From NCBI GenBank assembly GCA_023456995.1, contig JAEWNU010000051.1:1-14536 (forward strand): a DNA stretch of 14,536 bases. The letters run 5' to 3'. The notes under the pieces were generated by a model. That model made no database searches, was not told the DNA's origin, and worked only from the letters and a program-made list of their open reading frames with translations. The stretch's first letter is position 1; every line of letters starts with the position of its first letter. Source of the stretch: Bacillota bacterium (GTDB taxonomy: Bacteria > Bacillota > Clostridia > Oscillospirales > Ruminococcaceae). Positions 14,044-14,536 of this stretch are shown piece by piece. Both the position numbers and the translations under genes were made by a program.

Positions 14044-14536
14044 TTACTGTAATGTTATTTGATCGATGATAAAATGTGGGCGGTGCTTGGCTTCTTGATA
14101 TACTCGTCCGACATATTCGCCGATGATGCCGAGGCTTAACAACTGTATGCCACCAAGCAGCCAGATTGAGCCCATTAGAGTAGTCCAACCCTGCACGGTA
14201 TAGCCCAATAGCTTTTGCAACAGTAGAACCATTAGAGTTATGACGCTGGCAAAAAAGATTAGTGCTCCCGTTGTGGTAACCAGACGAATCGGCTTGATTG
14301 AAAAAGCAGTGATACCATCGAAGGCGAACAGCAACATCTTTTTGAGTGGATATTTGCTTTCACCCGCAAAACGTTCGTGTCGCTCATAGGTTACGATTGC
14401 GTGCCGATAGCCAATTAGTGGTACGATACCGCGCAAAAACAGATTTGCTTCGTTAAATTGCATTAGCCCTTCCAGAGCGCGGCGCGAAAGCAACCGATAA
14501 TCCGCGTGGTTGTCAATAATGTCAACGCCTAATGCC
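14044..14536 (-). CDS. Family 2 glycosyltransferase, GtrB/DPM1-like, C-terminal part (partial)
   Basis: The frame stays open on the minus strand to the window edge, so the start and most of the catalytic GT-A domain lie outside. The visible 163 residues begin A-L-G-V-D-I-I-D-N-H-A-D-Y-R-L-L-S-R-R-A-L, the acceptor-loop signature of polyprenyl-phosphate glycosyltransferases (GtrB, CsbB, DPM1 type). They continue with E-R-x-x-R-F-A-G-E-S-K-Y-P-L-K-K-M, two membrane helices (about 77-98 and 111-135 of the visible part), and end with G-E-Y-V-G-R-V-Y-Q-E-A-K-x-R-P-H-F-I-I-D. Such enzymes charge undecaprenyl phosphate with a sugar for wall or lipopolysaccharide decoration. The sugar cannot be told from this end. 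A terminator follows the stop. An apparent TTG start at 14493 is internal, because conserved residues precede it. Confidence 0.92.
   Translation of the reverse strand, partial: ALGVDIIDNHADYRLLSRRALEGLMQFNEANLFLRGIVPLIGYRHAIVTYERHERFAGESKYPLKKMLLFAFDGITAFSIKPIRLVTTTGALIFFASVITLMVLLLQKLLGYTVQGWTTLMGSIWLLGGIQLLSLGIIGEYVGRVYQEAKHRPHFIIDQITLQ

Noticed and set aside
13492..14536. Idea that the small membrane protein is a GtrA flippase paired with the GtrB-like enzyme
   Set aside because: The protein has three rather than four helices, none of the GtrA motifs I know, and a terminator separates the two genes.

Overview
The window looks like a piece of chromosome from an anaerobic Firmicute of the class Clostridia, possibly Oscillospirales/Ruminococcaceae-like. 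This placement is an inference. It rests on a complete rnf operon in the clostridial order C-D-G-E-A-B, multi-ferredoxin RnfB, AGGAGG-type ribosome binding sites, frequent GTG starts, a lipoprotein ApbE and tidy intrinsic terminators. No rRNA, tRNA, CRISPR array, insertion sequence or phage gene was found.

Left part (1-2760). The window opens inside the end of a plus-strand gene whose last ~71 codons are an Asn/Ser/Thr/Gln-rich repetitive tail, followed by two intrinsic hairpins. A single-gene unit with its own promoter encodes an AbgA-like M20 amidohydrolase. It converges, over a shared bidirectional terminator, on a minus-strand AraC-type regulator with a GyrI-like effector domain.

Middle part (2760-6302). 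A 316-base divergent intergenic region carries promoters for the AraC gene (minus) and for a plus-strand set: an RhlE-like DEAD-box RNA helicase, a TelA-family toxic-anion-resistance protein and a secreted, membrane-anchored TPM-domain protein. The last two are almost contiguous and probably one transcript. Helicase and telA are 44 bases apart with no convincing terminator.

Right part (6303-13462). This is the main feature, an eight-gene operon: apbE (FMN transferase lipoprotein), a Gx-transporter/HepPP-synthase-component-I-like membrane protein, then rnfC, rnfD, rnfG, rnfE, rnfA and rnfB, closed by a strong hairpin. The genes are separated by a few bases or overlap. Together they encode a ferredoxin:NAD+ oxidoreductase that couples electron flow to Na+ or H+ export, plus the enzyme that attaches FMN covalently to RnfD and RnfG. 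Two things stand out: RnfG carries two tandem FMN_bind domains, each with its own flavinylation motif, and RnfE ends in a cysteine-rich tail. The promoter before apbE has its -35 box inside a perfect palindrome.

End (13463-14536). On the minus strand lie a small unrecognised three-helix membrane protein and the C-terminal part of a GtrB/DPM1-like family 2 glycosyltransferase, whose start is beyond the window.
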